DNA from: Mytilus californianus | Taxonomy: Eukaryota > Mollusca > Bivalvia > Mytilida > Mytilidae | Direction: 5' to 3' | Assembly: GCF_021869535.1 (NCBI RefSeq) | Contig: NW_026262690.1 | Span: 16,455,001-16,519,000 of the forward strand | Length of the DNA: 64,000 nucleotides | Shown here: positions 24,894-34,938 of the stretch, in pieces | Layout: each line of letters opens with the position of its first letter | Numbering within the stretch: the stretch's first letter is position 1 | Notes under the pieces: model-generated | Seen by the model: only the letters and a program-made list of their open reading frames with translations | The model's database searches: none | What the model was told of the DNA's origin: nothing | Made by a program: the position numbers and the translations under genes

Positions 24894-26394
24894 TTTTGTG
24901 TATCTGTCCGAGTTAGAAACGCTAAGTAGTACTCTAAACAATTGCTCCTGATTTTATGTTTCTGTCTGAAATTAGAAACGCTCCTGAATTCAGATAAAAA
25001 TTATTTGCATAGTAAAATGAGAAAGAATAAGTTTGGTAAGTTGATAATCGTGTCAGGTTTTCACAATGCTGCTGTAGTAATTAATATGGCTCCATTGGGT
25101 AAAATAACTGTATTCTGATATGCAGATTAATGTTAACATTTAATTTAATGGCTAAACAGTTTATACAACGAAAACAATCAAATTATATAATAAAAACACG
25201 GAAATACCTAAATTTATTTAGTGACAAGATAAAATAACCAATATCATATTAATAAAGACTGATTTCAGCTATTTTATGCTTATTGAGTTTAGTTGAAGTG
25301 CTTAAAATATTCCTTTACTATAATCCGGCTGCAATTATTTAAAGGGAAAGTGAAGCCAGCTAGATTTCTATGGCTGGAATGGTAAAGGACTCCACTCGGA
25401 TCATGCAAACTATATCATATGCCGTTACATATAATATCATGGAATTACTGTCGTAACAATTTAATCGTTCAGAACTGAAATGAAACTGAACATTGTTGCA
25501 AAACAATAAGCCAATTGTTTTGTTTGTTTGTGTGAATTTACATAAACTTTTTGTATGTGCTTTATTTTTATTTATTTTATGAGTTGTCATTTAATTTTTT
25601 TTGGTAGAAACGAATTTTTACTTCATCCTTAATACAATGTACAAAAGTTTAAAAAAATAAGACGAAGTGCTTAAATGGATTTTCGTTTAGGCCCAGTCTG
25701 TGTTTGTTTGTACACATTTTAGTTACTTTGTTTGTCTATTTATTTAAAGGGACTTTTTCTGCAGTCCGTCGTCGAATACATTTCAGTAACTACTAGGCCT
25801 GGCAAGATAATCAGTTATAGTGTTGTTCCATTAATGTTGTCTTGTGGACATGCACTCTTTATTGTCTTTCTAGAATCTTAATCTGCAGGCCTACTTTTGT
25901 TTTTAACATTTCATGTACCAAAACGAAATAGGATGTCGAAAACTCGGTCTGATACAATGCATTGAGATATTATTTTTTTCATGAAAAGATAATTGTATAC
26001 ATCTTCTTTTTCTTTTTTTTAAGATTTTTTTTTTACAAAATGTTTATAATTAGAAAAATGCAAACTTAAAACAATATTATAATACTCTAGGAAAGTGTTT
26101 TGTGATTGTACCTTCTGACAAAGAACATAGCCACGCTGTCTTTTAGTACTAAACTTGAAAAAATCAAAACTAACACATATATTTGTGTAGCATAATGGTA
26201 AAAAGTAGACGTCTTTGCTGGATTAACAATGACGAGTGTCTCTTGTTTGTTTAAAGCCTACCACCGAGATCAAAGTTCTGATAAAGTTTGGCTGATCTTT
26301 CATTCTTCTATTTTCTTCTTTTTTCTATTGTGTAACATAATCTATAGAGTACAGCAAAGGGAGACTGCTTACACATTGTTCTCAATATAATAGA
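24894..26394. other. No gene recognised
   Basis: AT-rich sequence. The small frame at 25360-25590 has no recognisable motif. Confidence 0.45.
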
Positions 26395-26610
26395 ATTCTA
26401 TGCGACCGTCATCCAAGTGGGAGGTTTTGCTAGCCATAAAACCAGGTTTAATCCACCATTTTCTACATAAGCAAATGCCTGTACCAATTCAGGAATATGA
26501 CAGTTGTTTTCCATCCGTTTGATTTGTTTGAGCTTTTGATTTTGCCATTTGATAAAAGACTTTCCGCTTTGAATTTTGAATTGAGTTCGGTATTGTTGTT
26601 ATTTTACTTT
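26395..26610 (+). repeat. Interspersed repeat family C
   Basis: The segment has AAAACCAGGTTTAATCCACCA and GCCTGTACCAATTCAGGAATATGACAGTTG, then TTTGATTTGTTTGAGCTTTTGA and GAGTTCGGTATTGTTGTTAT. It matches the inverted sequence at 57645-57790 and shares its first part with 52400-52490. It is probably the 3' end of a retroelement whose body is not in this window. Confidence 0.65.
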
Positions 26611-27692
26611 TTACACATAGGTTATTCAAATTTTTGTGACCAGAATTGTGTAAAAATAAGAAGTATCACCTAACATCCTTGCCACTAGTTAAAAAATTCA
26701 CCAGAAGCTACAGTTCTGTCTTCATTATTAGAGGAAAGCAGTGAACACAGATATAGAGAACTTAAACATCAGTTTCAATGCAGTTGATTTTCGTTCTTCA
26801 TATTACATTACACGTCTTAAAATGTGTGTTTCTTTACGAATTGTACTTCAACAAGAAGAAAACTATTCTTGTATAGGCTTCCTATTGGGTGCTGAACACA
26901 CTCGAACATTCAGTTATTTGAATTTTTTTCTCAAGATTTTTGGAATTTAAAACATCAGTGCTAGATCTAGATGAAATGTTTGTCAAATAGGGAGTGGGTG
27001 TTATCGTCCGCAGTTACAGACCTGGTTGCATTTCCAATTTCTCCACTGATGTGCCTTACTCTATGTCTTGTTAACTTCAACCTTGTCAGTGTAGATTGCA
27101 TTCTTGTCAACTAACAATACCACCGGTACTTTACTCTACTTAATGGTGCTCTTTTCGTTGGCATCAAATCGTGCTATAAATTCGGTGGGGAGATTGAGCA
27201 TGTCAAGACGGTTTATAGAAGTACATCTAGAGTCAATATTCCTATAAGTCCCCCAAATGATAGTATAGAGCATAGAACGGACTTACCTCAAATGAAGTGG
27301 TCATATAGAATAATTTTCTTTTCTAGAATATTTTAAAGCATGATACTCACATACTTTAGGAACAAGCTAAAGTGGAATTAGCACCGGCAGGTCCGTACAT
27401 TACAGTCCTTCGTAAGAGGTATACATGTAAAGAATTGATCACGAAGATAATTAGTTACAGAGGTCGGTCCAATTGATAAGCGTTTTATCAAATGCAAAAA
27501 AAAAACTAGATTTATTAAGCGATAAGAACATGTATTAAATGCATAATGAACTTATACTAATTATATACTTAGATAAATCTTACGGGGCGATGGATCATAA
27601 AATTACAGTACACTACAAAATATAATATGTAACAAGTCTAAAAGGGTACAACATCACCAAAAAAATAATTAAATCATGAACAAATTTTAGAT
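26611..27692. other. No gene recognised
   Basis: AT-rich sequence. The frame at 26741-26950 lacks recognisable motifs. Confidence 0.45.
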
Positions 27693-27720
27693 ATTTCGGA
27701 TAACTAATATCCTTCTTCAG
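27693..27720 (-). ncRNA. Hammerhead-like hairpin core, probable PLE relic
   Basis: The minus strand reads CTGAAGA, one A, a GGATA...TATCC stem, then GAAA. Hammerhead cores read CUGANGA, stem II, GAAA. The extra A before the stem is non-canonical, and no clear stem III or cleavage triplet was identified. PLEs are known to carry hammerhead motifs, and a PLE fragment lies 170 bp away. Confidence 0.3.
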
Positions 27721-27872
27721 TAAGATGTAAAATGAATCTTATCTTTACATGTGGTAGTCAAACTGAAATAAAAATCTTGAATGCTATACAAATTATCAAT
27801 AATCAATATGCTGGTAATTTTTTTTCTCCAATATTGATGTTTAAGAGGAAGAATAAACTTAAAACTGTAAGA

Positions 27873-28094
27873 GTCTTAAACGGAAGCCTGAGTTACTGAT
27901 CTCAAAAACCTTACCATCACTATCATAGACCACAACGAGGGTTGGTCAAGGGCCGACAGGCTTGCTCGGGAAAGGTTTTGGATAAGAAAGCTAAGGATAG
28001 TTTCCCCAGAGGGCATAAATAAAAAAACATAGAATGTGTCACTCATTTTCTCTACCATCACTTGTTTCCAGTAACTCAGGCTTCCGTTTTAAGG
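27873..28094 (+). pseudogene. PLE GIY-YIG C-terminal scrap bounded by an inverted repeat
   Basis: Between 27900 and 28020 the plus strand encodes IIDHNEGWSRADRLARERFW then IRKLRIVSPEGINKK. This resembles the end of a PLE GIY-YIG endonuclease, with its conserved Glu-containing helix and the Trp-Ile segment. The piece is bounded by 23-bp inverted repeats: AACGGAAGCCTGAGTTACTG (27876 onward) and CAGTAACTCAGGCTTCCGTT (ending about 28091). Confidence 0.55.
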
Positions 28095-28216
28095 GAACAA
28101 CATACTATCTTCAGAAAGTTGAATCCTTGAACCCTTTCTCTAGGCCTCCTGAAACAATTCTTGAATCGGTTGTTGTTACCTCTGTCTATACTAACATCCC
28201 TAATGAAGATGGTATT
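28095..28216 (+). pseudogene. Older PLE reverse transcriptase, part 1 (split by the gypsy element)
   Basis: The plus strand encodes ESLNPFSRPPETILESVVVT followed by SVYTNIPNEDG, the motif A region of a PLE-type RT (the Asp normally before xTSxYT is Val here). The frame continues at 38208 after the gypsy insertion, with no loss of register once one copy of the target duplication is discounted. Confidence 0.75.
28212..28216. repeat. Target site duplication, left
   Basis: GTATT directly precedes the left LTR and recurs after the right LTR at 38208-38212. A sixth base (G) also matches, so the exact border is ambiguous by one or two bases. Confidence 0.85.
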
Positions 28217-28466
28217 GTTGTGCCGATATGGTACAAATAAGTAAGGTGTGTATGTAATAAACAGAATACCTTTAATATCTGTAAATATCTGTAAATCTGA
28301 TGAATATATCAGTCAGCAGACAACAATTGAATATATATAACATGTGGTGATCACAGTAAAACGGAAGTAGAAGGGAATCTCTCTATTACGTCACGCAACA
28401 CAGGGAATACTACAGCATGCTGTAGAATGTGGACTGGTTCTTCCTATACAAACTAACGGCACCACA
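28217..28466 (-). repeat. 3' LTR of the gypsy element (250 bp)
   Basis: It appears identical to 37958-38207 in a base-by-base reading. In the element's direction it begins TGTGGTGCCG and ends CGGCACAAC, a short imperfect terminal inverted repeat. Promoter-like parts, read on the minus strand, are a 16-bp palindrome CTACAGCATGCTGTAG (28410-28425), a CRE-like TGACGTAA (28386-28393) and a TATA-type TTATATATAT (28331-28340). Confidence 0.93.
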
Positions 28467-28480
28467 TCCGCCCCATTCCT
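28467..28480 (-). promoter_or_regulatory. Polypurine tract
   Basis: AGGAATGGGGCGGA on the minus strand directly abuts the 3' LTR, the expected place for the plus-strand primer of reverse transcription. Confidence 0.8.
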
Positions 28481-28764
28481 GTAGAACCAGACACATTCTC
28501 AAACTATAAAAGAAACTCAAAAACAAAATAAAATAAACGTTGTAAACACGTTGGTGTCAATTAGCTTGTTAACTTGAACGATCCTTGTGCAAGTCATAAA
28601 ATAACGCAATAAATTGATATATATATTTACACATATGAATGTCAACACCTTCTTGGTAGCAATTGAATATGTACAAAATCTAAGGATGTCCGGCGGAACC
28701 AACTAACAGGGCCTAGGGCCCCAGATAGCTGACTCTGGTTTCGGCTTTGGCATACCATACAATT

Positions 28765-30447
28765 TTAGGGCGTTGTTTTTTTTAGTGGGACATTACGCCT
28801 CTCACTTACTGCTAACGCAACCTCTCTAAGATTCCATTCATGGTTTACTGCACAACAGGACCATGGCGATAGAAACGGAGCATCTGTTTCAAGTACCAGC
28901 TGGTGAGGCAAGATTCGTGATATCGCATCTGTGTTGTATGTAGCTCTTGCATCTTTCAAAAACTTGCCAGTGATCCCAAATACTACATTTGGAAGGCGTT
29001 GCCACTGTCTCAACTCCTCAACACCTCCGTCGAAACAATGGCGGTGGTACTTCAAGTTGGCGAAGCCCCCGTGGATTATAGTAAGCACACGGGCTGCTGC
29101 CTCTCCACTTCCCCCATCGCGACAATGCAGTATGACTGGCATTTGTCGGCGCTGTGCAATTTCCAACATTTGTATAAGTGCCTGCTCTTGGCATTCCCTC
29201 ATTCGCTTCTTGCACTGTTCTGGGGTATTGCATCTTTTACAGTCACAGCGGGTGGTGAAATCAAGCCCAATATCACCAACAGCAACACATTTGTAACTTC
29301 CCAGTAGGTACTCAAGATCTTCTAGTTGCTTTGTCGTGACTCCCTTTGCAGCAATATGCGGGTGAATCCCAAAGGATACGTAAACAGAGTGAGCGACTCC
29401 AACTTGTACAGCCCAGTCATTCCAGTGGTTGGGAAAAACATAGTTTGCTACCCCATAGTAAAAAGAGTTGTTGTTCTCTGCTGGGGAGATTTCAGAACTC
29501 ATATGTAGAAATGTTTTAAAATGAAGCCGCTTCAACACCAAATCCAAATGAAAATGGCTATCCACGAATAAAAATGGCTCTGATGGTGATGGTACAGGGT
29601 TTAAAATGAGACTGCCCTCATATGTAAGGTAGCCTCCAGGTGTCATCAGGGACTGCTGTTGAGCTGGCCCCACTCGTCGTAGTAGACTCGCCATGATCTC
29701 CCAATTTGTAAGGCTAATGACGTGGTTTGGAGGGTTGGTGGTGATGTAAGATAGCCGATCAGGGCTATAGTTCTGGGCGTAGTACACCAGGAGTTGCTGT
29801 TCCTGATCATTGAATCCACTGTTTACATTTTCATACAACCTCCTGTCAATGACATATTGCAGGAGACTATCAAGATCGTAACAATCAAACCAGTACTTGA
29901 CTCGATGGAGACAGGCGGTTACCATTTGGCACCATAGGTGTAGATGCTCTTCGTCAAAGAGACATCCGAGTCTATGTTCCTCGGTGTGACGTAGAGCCAA
30001 GGAAGACGCCTGTACTTCCTGCTGGCCACATTCCCAGCATGCAGTTGAGCCAGACCAAAACCATGGCAGATGTGTCTTCACCATATGCCTACGCGTCTTT
30101 TCCCTGGACATCAGTCCACATACAGGACACTTACGCAACCGACTCTTAGAGGGCACTATGGATGTGCAGTCTTCTGATTGGCCTTCAATTGTCTCACCTG
30201 CTCCTGGTTCATCATGATAGGAGGAACTCATTGATAACATACCTGTTGCCATATTGCTGTATCCTTCAGCAGCGCCTAGGGCCCCAGGAGAAGCATCAGC
30301 AGTTGCATCACTGTCATCCGGACCAACTTCGTCGAGTACCATTAGGTCCGTCACGTCAAGATCAGTACAATCTGATTTAGTCTCATGCCACTCGCTGTGC
30401 GGACTTAGTGACAAGACATCCTGGTCTGAACGAGACCCCTGTTCCAT
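28765..30447 (-). CDS. Zinc-finger TatD-type nuclease encoded inside the gypsy element
   Basis: The protein is 560 residues from the ATG at 30447. Residues 1-100 are acidic and low in complexity. Two C2H2 fingers follow (C107, C110, H121, H126 and C137, C140, H154, H158). After a helical linker comes a TatD domain from about 290: DSHFHLD (296-302), FGIHPH (359-364), GDIGLD (391-396), ILHCRD (439-444), HCFDGG (470-475) and LETDAPFLSP (520-529). These carry the metal-binding His and Asp residues of the TatD family, except that GDIGLD has Asp where Glu is usual. A Cys-rich insert (C401, C403, C406, C412) follows GDIGLD. The frame ends early at an A8 run (28776-28783), and the next frame continues with codons resembling the usual NAxxLYG tail. 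TatD enzymes are metal-dependent nucleases. The role in the element is unknown. It lies 138 nt after the pol stop, in the env position. Confidence 0.9.
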   Translation of the reverse strand: MEQGSRSDQDVLSLSPHSEWHETKSDCTDLDVTDLMVLDEVGPDDSDATADASPGALGAAEGYSNMATGMLSMSSSYHDEPGAGETIEGQSEDCTSIVPSKSRLRKCPVCGLMSREKTRRHMVKTHLPWFWSGSTACWECGQQEVQASSLALRHTEEHRLGCLFDEEHLHLWCQMVTACLHRVKYWFDCYDLDSLLQYVIDRRLYENVNSGFNDQEQQLLVYYAQNYSPDRLSYITTNPPNHVISLTNWEIMASLLRRVGPAQQQSLMTPGGYLTYEGSLILNPVPSPSEPFLFVDSHFHLDLVLKRLHFKTFLHMSSEISPAENNNSFYYGVANYVFPNHWNDWAVQVGVAHSVYVSFGIHPHIAAKGVTTKQLEDLEYLLGSYKCVAVGDIGLDFTTRCDCKRCNTPEQCKKRMRECQEQALIQMLEIAQRRQMPVILHCRDGGSGEAAARVLTIIHGGFANLKYHRHCFDGGVEELRQWQRLPNVVFGITGKFLKDARATYNTDAISRILPHQLVLETDAPFLSPWSCCAVNHEWNLREVALAVSERRNVPLKKTTP

Positions 30448-30470
30448 CCTGGAATGAGAGGAAATCAAAA
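30448..30470 (-). promoter_or_regulatory. Candidate splice acceptor for the TatD ORF
   Basis: On the minus strand TTGATTTCCTCTCATTCCAG is followed by G and then the ATG at 30447. The pyrimidine tract and CAG fit a good 3' splice site. This would allow the third ORF to be made from a spliced RNA, as retroviral env genes are. The matching donor was not identified. Confidence 0.5.
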
Positions 30471-30585
30471 CATAACATGATTAGAAGCACAATTAGCGAA
30501 TATGATGCACATATATTATTAAGTAAGATCATGCAAAAATAAATATATACATATATACATTTGAAATTATCCCACACAATACCTA

Positions 30586-33000
30586 TTATGTTTGGTACCG
30601 TAGTGGGCATCTGATTGGTCTACCATACCTAGATGTGTGCTCAGAAGACGGAAAGGCCGAGGGCCTCGTCTCGTCATCTGTGCTGCTGAGTTTGGCATTT
30701 ACAATGTCCCCACTGTAACCTTTATCCGAACTTAAAATTTCCCCCAGGTCTAAATTTGGAGGTTCATCAATGCTATTAGCATCTAAAGCGGTAACTGTAT
30801 CACACTGGGGCCCCTGTTCCAGTTCTTGTGTCAATGGAGTATGGGTATAGGACGGGTCACCTAATGACTGGGGTAAAACAACGCTATCAAAAGTGGGCTG
30901 ATTTGAGTCGAAGATGCCCTGAACATTAAAGTCAACGCCATAGGGTATTGTATCATCAAGATCATCCCATCTCTCATCCATTTCACTTTCAGCTTGGAAT
31001 AACGCATGCCTAAGTCTTTTGATCCAAGTCGGGATATCCTTATCGTTGCAAAGTTTCAACTTGTCATGGTGCACTACCGAGTCTCCTTTTCTTCCTCGGA
31101 TAGTGTACAATGAGGGTCTACTAGACACGACAAGAAACGGTCCACACCATGGTGATTTCAGCTTCTTGCTCTGCCCGACTTTTGTAGTTGAGTCTGCCTT
31201 GTACACCAAATCGCCTGGTTGATATTTATGTTCAACAACTCTGAGGTCATAATCCCGCTTTTGTCTTAGTTGCGAGGTGTGAAGACTGTGCCTTGCAAAT
31301 TCGTGAATCTTTTGCATCCTACCGACTAAATGTTGTACCCAAATGTTAGGGGTCATTCTGTTCTGAACGTATTGTGGTATGCCGAGGAGAAGATGAACAG
31401 GTTGGATAGTCTCTCTGCCCAACATCATTTGATTTGGCGTAAATCCAGTTTGCCTATTCACCATTGAGTGCATTGCCATAGACAAGAAAGGCAAGTCTCT
31501 GTCCCAGTTACGACAATTTTTCTCAATAAAACATCTAATCATGGCCAATACAATGGTATTGTACCTCTCTACCTGGCCATTTGATGACGGATGATACGGG
31601 GTTGTTCTGGTTTTGGCAATTTCCGAGGCATCACATAGTGTTTTAAATAAGTCACTGTCGAAGTTTCGTCCTTGGTCAGTGTGGATTTCCAAGGGACACC
31701 CAAATGTCACCACGAAATGCACAATAAATTTCTCAGCAATCAACTTTGCAGTCTGTTCAGGTAACGCTGCCATCTCTACCCATTTTGTGAACTGATCCAC
31801 CATCATCAAGACATAATTATTGCCGCTATTACTTGTATTAAAAGGTCCGAGAATATCAACATGTACTCTCTCCATCGGATACCCAGCGTGGAACTGCCCA
31901 AGTGGTGCTCTAGGTTGCACATGCGCCTTTTTATTTAGACTACAGGTGACACAAGTACTAACATAATCGTCACAATCTTTGCGCATGTTATACCACAGGA
32001 AAGCCTGCTTTAATTTATCGAGCGTTTTTTTCTGACCCAAATGTCCTGATGTTTTAGTGTCATGACAATTTTTAAGCACCTCTCCTTTTAACTCTGATGG
32101 AACAACTAAGCAAAGGCCTTGGCGTGCTGGACAACCTATGAATTTGTAGTATAGAACATTGTTAAACATGACAAAGCAAGGTCTACACAACCAAAGCGAC
32201 CTGGTTGCCCTACTTTGCAAACGTAGTTCAGCCTGTGTTGGCTCGACGTCTTCCTCCATCCATTTTAATATGGGAGCCAAATCAGGGTCTTCTTGCTGAA
32301 ATATCTTTAACTGTTCAGATGGGTATTCAGGTGCCCAGTTGCTACATGGGTCGCCATCAGCATATGGTAAAGTATCGTCTAAATTTGGTGATGGATCTAA
32401 GTGACAATCCTCTGCCAGAGCCGGGGGCTCTTGGTCAGTGGACATGTCCTTGTCATTTTCAGCGATTATTGAAACAGTGCGTATTGATGCTATCACTGAC
32501 TTAGTAGCCAATGGAATCACATCTTCTACGTCATTTCCGAATCTGCTCCACTGTTCGTGAGCTCGTAGGCAATATTTGCAACCATGACATTGCAGTGTTG
32601 TGGGGTCAAGTCCGGCCCGATAGCAGTCACATTCAGGAACATCGTCTGGGATGAGACTAAGACCATCAGCGTCACAATGCTTCTTTCCTGGACGATGTAT
32701 GATCTCCATGTCGAATGATGACAATTCTTCCAACCATCGCGCTAGTTGCCCTTCAATATGCTTGAAACGCATCAGCCATACCAAACTGTTATGATCAGTG
32801 CGTAAAATAAAACGTCTACCAAGCAAATAGTGACGGAAATGCCGACAAAACTTAACAACGGCCATTAATTCTTTCCGTGTTGTACAATAACGACGCTGAG
32901 GCTTCAAAAGGACGTGGCTTGCAAAGCATATAACCCTTTCTTCGTCATTTTGTAATTGTGATAAAACTGCACCTATGGTGGTGTCAGATGCATCGGTATC
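30586..33000 (-). pseudogene. Pol, RNase H and integrase part (open after an upstream stop)
   Basis: The open stretch starts after an in-frame TAA at 33001-33003 and runs about 804 codons. The RNase H region includes TDASDTTIGAVLSQL near the start, then RTDHNSLVWLMRF and HRPGKKHCDADGLS. An integrase HHCC zinc site follows (H...SGHLGQKKT, then CVTCSLNK). The core has VHVDILGPF, IHTDQGRNFDS and NGQVERYN, which supply the D, D and E catalytic residues. The C-terminal part has the YQPGDLVYKAD and KLKSPWCGPFLV blocks typical of Ty3/gypsy integrase tails. An acidic extension follows to the stop. It shares its frame with protease-RT, but two shifts and a stop intervene. Confidence 0.9.
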
Positions 33001-33217
33001 TTATATAAATTTATCATTGGCATTAGGATATGTCAGGCAAGGTGCACTTATTAACGCCGTTTTTACTGTTGGAACGCCTTTTCGTGACACTGTTGCCGTT
33101 CAACTTCTCCTGTTTGGTGGGCAAGGTCGTATAGACATGCAGTCATTTCTGCATAGTTGTGCAAGTGATCCCGGTGGTAATTGACAAACCCTAGGTATGA
33201 CATGAGTTCTTTTTTTT
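33001..33217 (-). pseudogene. Broken RT-RNase H junction of pol
   Basis: Three lesions fall within about 220 bp. The first is an A8 run (T8 on plus, 33210-33217) where the frame departs from the RT connection sequence. The second is a compensating shift near 33074. The third is an in-frame TAA at 33001-33003. The sequence between them still resembles the RT-RNase H connection (LGFVNYHRDH-like codons) in the shifted frame. The order and spacing suggest small indels rather than a deletion. Confidence 0.85.
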
Positions 33218-34938
33218 GTCTTGGGAGTTTGCCACTTTTTCACTGCTTCTATCTTAGATGGAGAAACGGAGATGCCATTAGCACTCACCAGTTTTCCTAA
33301 AAAATCAACTTCGGGCTGAAACAGTTGGCACTTCTTCGGTTTCAGCTTCAGGGTATACTGTCTAAATCTTTCAAATGCAGCCCTCAAATTAATGAGACCA
33401 TCCTCGAAGTTGCGACCGATAACCACGACATCATCAAGATAAACTAACACCTGTGTCCAAGTAAGTCCTCTTAAAACGATTTGCATTGCCCGCTGAAATG
33501 TTGCTGGGGCGTTACAAAGGCCCATTCCCATTCTGGTGTGCTCGAACCCATATCTTGTAATGAACGCTGTTTTCTTTCGGTCCTCTGGCTCAAGCTCAAT
33601 CTGATAATAGCCACTGGCAAGGTCCAATGTACAGAACGTGGTGGTGCCTTGAAGTGAGTCCAAGCAATCCTCAAAAATAGGAATAGGAAAACAGTCTTTT
33701 ATTGTTCTGTCATTTAAAGCTCTGTAGTCTATGCACCAGCGCACGGTTCCATCTTTCTTTCTTACTAGCACTGGAGCGGAGGCCCATTCAGAACATGCAG
33801 AAGATGATGGCTCAATGACACCTGCTTGTAACATCTTGTCAAGGTGTTGTTGTTCGAGATCTTGGAATCCAAGAGGTGTTCTTCGCATCCGGTGTTTAAC
33901 TGGAGCGTGGTCTTTTGTGTCTATCTTATGCCTGACAGCTGTAAGGCAACCAAGATCTAGGTCGTGCTGTTCAAATATATCCTGGTATTCGATTAATAAC
34001 TTCTTGAGTTTTAACTTATCTTCTTGACTAATCACATGCTTTATAGAACGTTCATACAGGTCTGTTAAATGTGATGGCAACGTAGACGATTCTTCTTGGC
34101 TTGAACCTGGTGCCGTGGGCACCTGGGTTTGTGTTTCTATGATACCACGACGGACATCTGGAGTTTGATTTTCATTTTCTTCCGAAGTCTCCTCCAGTAT
34201 ACTGTCAATCTCTTCCAAACGACCTATAGGTGTACCCTTTTTTATACGTATGTAACGATTTCCATCATTTAAAATAGTCACAGGACAAGATTTACCTTTT
34301 CCGACAACATGCGACACTAAAACTCCACTGGCAAGAGGGCATGGCTCCAAAATGAACTCTTGTTCAGATCCTCTGTGTGTATCAATGCTGAGGATCATTT
34401 CTGAATTCGGCGGGACTGTGATTGTACGCTTAATGCAGACTTGTTGAGTAGCACTATCATCAGATCCAGTAACAAATGATGCAGGTATAACTCTGTTGTT
34501 CACTGTAAGTGATGGAGTGCTGAGGTTTATGACTGCACCCAGCGTATCCAAGATATCTAGACCTAGAATGACATCGTCTGTAAGTGGTGCCTTGCACACG
34601 TCCCACCTTACTTCTAACCCATCTATATTCAGGAGTGTGTTCCTTATGATCTTGCCAGTGACCAGTTGCTCCCCCAAACCACGTAGCGTCACTGTTTCGG
34701 GACATTCTATATCCTCGGGTATTAATTTCTCGTTGACGAGTGTAATCATAGCTGCTGTATCAACAATCATGCTTGCATTTTGTTGAAACACTGTTCCCCT
34801 TACTGCCAAACTTTTCCCAATTGTACGTCTTATAACAATATCAGACGAAGCCGTGGGCCTCTGTTCTGATTTGTCAGGTGGTATTTTCCCTTGGCCATGT
34901 GATTTAAGAGTCGAGTGTTGGCCTACCGGCTCGACCTG
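33100..34938 (-). pseudogene. Pol, aspartic protease and reverse transcriptase part
   Basis: The frame opens at 34938 just after a TAA, overlaps the end of gag by 16 nt in the -1 register, and ends at 33100 because of the shift at 33210. The protease region has MIVDTAAMITLV, with DTA where DTG or DSG is usual, and the partner ILGLDIL. RT blocks are VRKKDGTVRWCIDYRALN, FCTLDLASGYYQIELEPEDR (motif A), MGMGLCNAPATFQRAMQIVL (motif B), VLVYLDDVVVIG (motif C, YLDD intact) and DFLGKLVSANG. All are typical of Ty3/gypsy. No ATG lies near the protease start, so a frameshift from gag is the likely mode of expression. Confidence 0.9.

Noticed and set aside
24711-24951. Paired 76- and 62-codon frames on opposite strands
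   Set aside because: The two translations mirror each other because the DNA is a palindrome. No protein motif.
28292-28316. Hammerhead-like CTGATGA in the gypsy LTR
   Set aside because: CTGATGA is followed by ATATATCAG with no GAAA at the right spacing. It is a chance word.
28931-29307. Plus-strand frames within the TatD, integrase, RT and gag regions
   Set aside because: They are antisense shadows of clearly coding minus-strand ORFs, with no recognisable protein similarity.
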